Assembly: GCF_002803065.1 (NCBI RefSeq)
Contig: NZ_NNBL01000029.1
Coordinates: forward strand, 24,132 to 88,131
DNA length: 64,000 bases
Reading direction: 5' to 3'
Origin: Streptomyces sp. CB01635
GTDB taxonomy: Bacteria > Actinomycetota > Actinomycetes > Streptomycetales > Streptomycetaceae
The notes below the pieces were generated by a model. It was not told the DNA's origin, made no database searches, and saw only the letters and a list, made by a program, of their open reading frames with translations. The first letter of the stretch is position 1, and every line of letters begins with the position of its first letter. Positions 63,202-64,000 of this stretch are shown piece by piece. A program made the translations under genes and the position numbers.

Positions 63202-64000
63202 CCGTCAATGAACCCGTCCCGGACACCTTCGAGGACACCCCCGCCAAGGACCGGGATCCAGACTGGTTCAAACGTGCCGTCTTCTACGAGGTCCTCGTCC
63301 GCTCCTTCCAGGACAGCAACGGCGACGGAGTCGGCGACCTCAAGGGCATCACCGCGAAACTGGACTATCTCCAGTGGCTCGGCGTGGACTGCCTGTGGCT
63401 GCCACCGTTCTTCAAGTCACCACTGAGGGACGGCGGTTACGACGTCTCGGACTACACGGCGGTCCTGCCCGAGTTCGGTGACCTGGCCGACTTCGTGGAG
63501 TTCGTCGACGCCGCGCACCAGCGCGGGATGCGCGTGATCATCGACTTCGTCATGAACCACACGAGCGACCAGCACGAGTGGTTCCAGGAGTCCCGCAAGG
63601 ACCCCGACGGGCCGTACGGCGACTACTACGTCTGGGCCGACGACGACAAGCAGTACGAGGACGCGCGGATCATCTTCGTCGACACCGAGGCGTCGAACTG
63701 GACCTTCGACCCGGTGCGCAAGCAGTACTACTGGCACCGCTTCTTCTCGCACCAGCCGGATCTCAACTACGAGAACCCGCGCGTGCAGGAGGAGATCGTC
63801 TCGGCCCTGCGCTTCTGGCTGGATCTCGGCATCGACGGCTTCCGGCTCGACGCGGTGCCCTACCTCTACGCGGAGGAGGGGACCAACTGCGAGAACCTGC
63901 CGCCCACGCACGAGCTCCTCAAGCGGGTCCGCAAGGAGATCGACGCGCACTACCCGGACACGGTCCTGCTAGCCGAGGCCAACCAGTGGCCCGAGGACGT
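63198..64000 (+). CDS. treS: trehalose synthase TreS (5' part; continues beyond the window)
   Basis: TreS interconverts trehalose and maltose and in many actinobacteria passes maltose to a maltokinase and GlgE. The 267 residues visible are the start of a GH13_16 domain: W-F-K-R-A-V-F-Y-E-V-L-V-R-S-F-Q-D-S-N-G-D-G, nucleophile D-G-F-R-L-D-A-V-P-Y-L-Y (D218) and acid/base L-L-A-E-A-N-Q-W-P (E260). The ATG overlaps the glgE stop (ATGA). A fused maltokinase domain cannot be judged because the 3' end lies outside. Confidence 0.95.
   Translation, partial: MTVNEPVPDTFEDTPAKDRDPDWFKRAVFYEVLVRSFQDSNGDGVGDLKGITAKLDYLQWLGVDCLWLPPFFKSPLRDGGYDVSDYTAVLPEFGDLADFVEFVDAAHQRGMRVIIDFVMNHTSDQHEWFQESRKDPDGPYGDYYVWADDDKQYEDARIIFVDTEASNWTFDPVRKQYYWHRFFSHQPDLNYENPRVQEEIVSALRFWLDLGIDGFRLDAVPYLYAEEGTNCENLPPTHELLKRVRKEIDAHYPDTVLLAEANQWPED

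Overview
The window is a stretch of a Streptomyces chromosome or that of a very close relative. The evidence is the very high G+C content, codons almost always ending in G or C, frequent GTG/TTG starts, several leaderless-looking genes, twin-arginine and lipoprotein export signals, and a gene order (mnmA / cysteine desulfurase, opp operon, sseB pair, gcvT-gcvH-glyA-sdaA, leuA, glgX, glgP-glgE-treS) that as far as I recall is conserved around this part of Streptomyces chromosomes. No phage, insertion sequence, CRISPR array, tRNA or rRNA was seen; this is core housekeeping DNA with some secreted-enzyme genes.

Layout. 1-6.3 kb: end of an alpha/beta hydrolase, tRNA 2-thiolation (mnmA and cysteine desulfurase, interrupted by a divergent Tat-exported amidase), two small membrane proteins, a FabR/DesT-like TetR regulator, a haloalkane-dehalogenase-like hydrolase, and the remnant of a WYL regulator. 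6.4-9.4 kb: thioesterase, TRIC/UPF0126 membrane protein, secreted M1 aminopeptidase. 9.5-15.9 kb: a five-gene oligopeptide ABC importer operon with a strong hairpin after the binding-protein gene. 16.3-18.9 kb: two SseB-family genes and a P-loop kinase-like gene. 19.0-23.7 kb: a tandem glycine riboswitch followed by gcvT, gcvH, glyA and sdaA, which together turn glycine into serine and pyruvate. 23.7-29.0 kb: L,D-transpeptidase, GH25 muramidase, F420/NADP oxidoreductase-like protein, FadR-type regulator with a 13-bp tandem repeat in its leader, and leuA preceded by a leucine-rich leader peptide and interlocked hairpins.

29.1-41.5 kb: a large secreted M4 protease with a beta-propeller-like tail, a TrmB/LuxR-type regulator, an EF-hand protein, a MerR regulator and divergent acetyltransferase, a YVTN-propeller lipoprotein coupled to a polysaccharide deacetylase with an altered motif 1, an anti-sigma-type ATPase, an enoyl-CoA hydratase, and two adjacent lipoprotein L,D-transpeptidases. 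41.7-51.6 kb: GlgX, an ABC-2 exporter with a NarL-type two-component system, and a heterodimeric ABC exporter behind what looks like a LexA-independent DNA-damage (RecA-NDp/PafBC) promoter. 51.7-55.9 kb: two tandem paralogous M4 proteases that share an upstream cis-element and have low-complexity leaders. 55.9 kb to the end: acetyltransferase, GlgP, secreted subtilase, GlgE and the start of TreS.

How they work together. Three themes dominate: glycine/serine use under riboswitch control (with SseB homologues next door), cell-wall and secreted-protein turnover (amidase, GH25, three L,D-transpeptidases, deacetylase, M1, three M4 and one S8 protease, oligopeptide importer), and storage carbohydrate metabolism (GlgX, GlgP, GlgE, TreS). 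The best leads for new biology are regulatory: the DNA-damage-type promoter on the exporter pair, the shared element upstream of the M4 protease pair, the leuA attenuator, the riboswitch expression platform, the FabR-like operator, and several period-9 to period-13 tandem repeats in leaders and 3' flanks.
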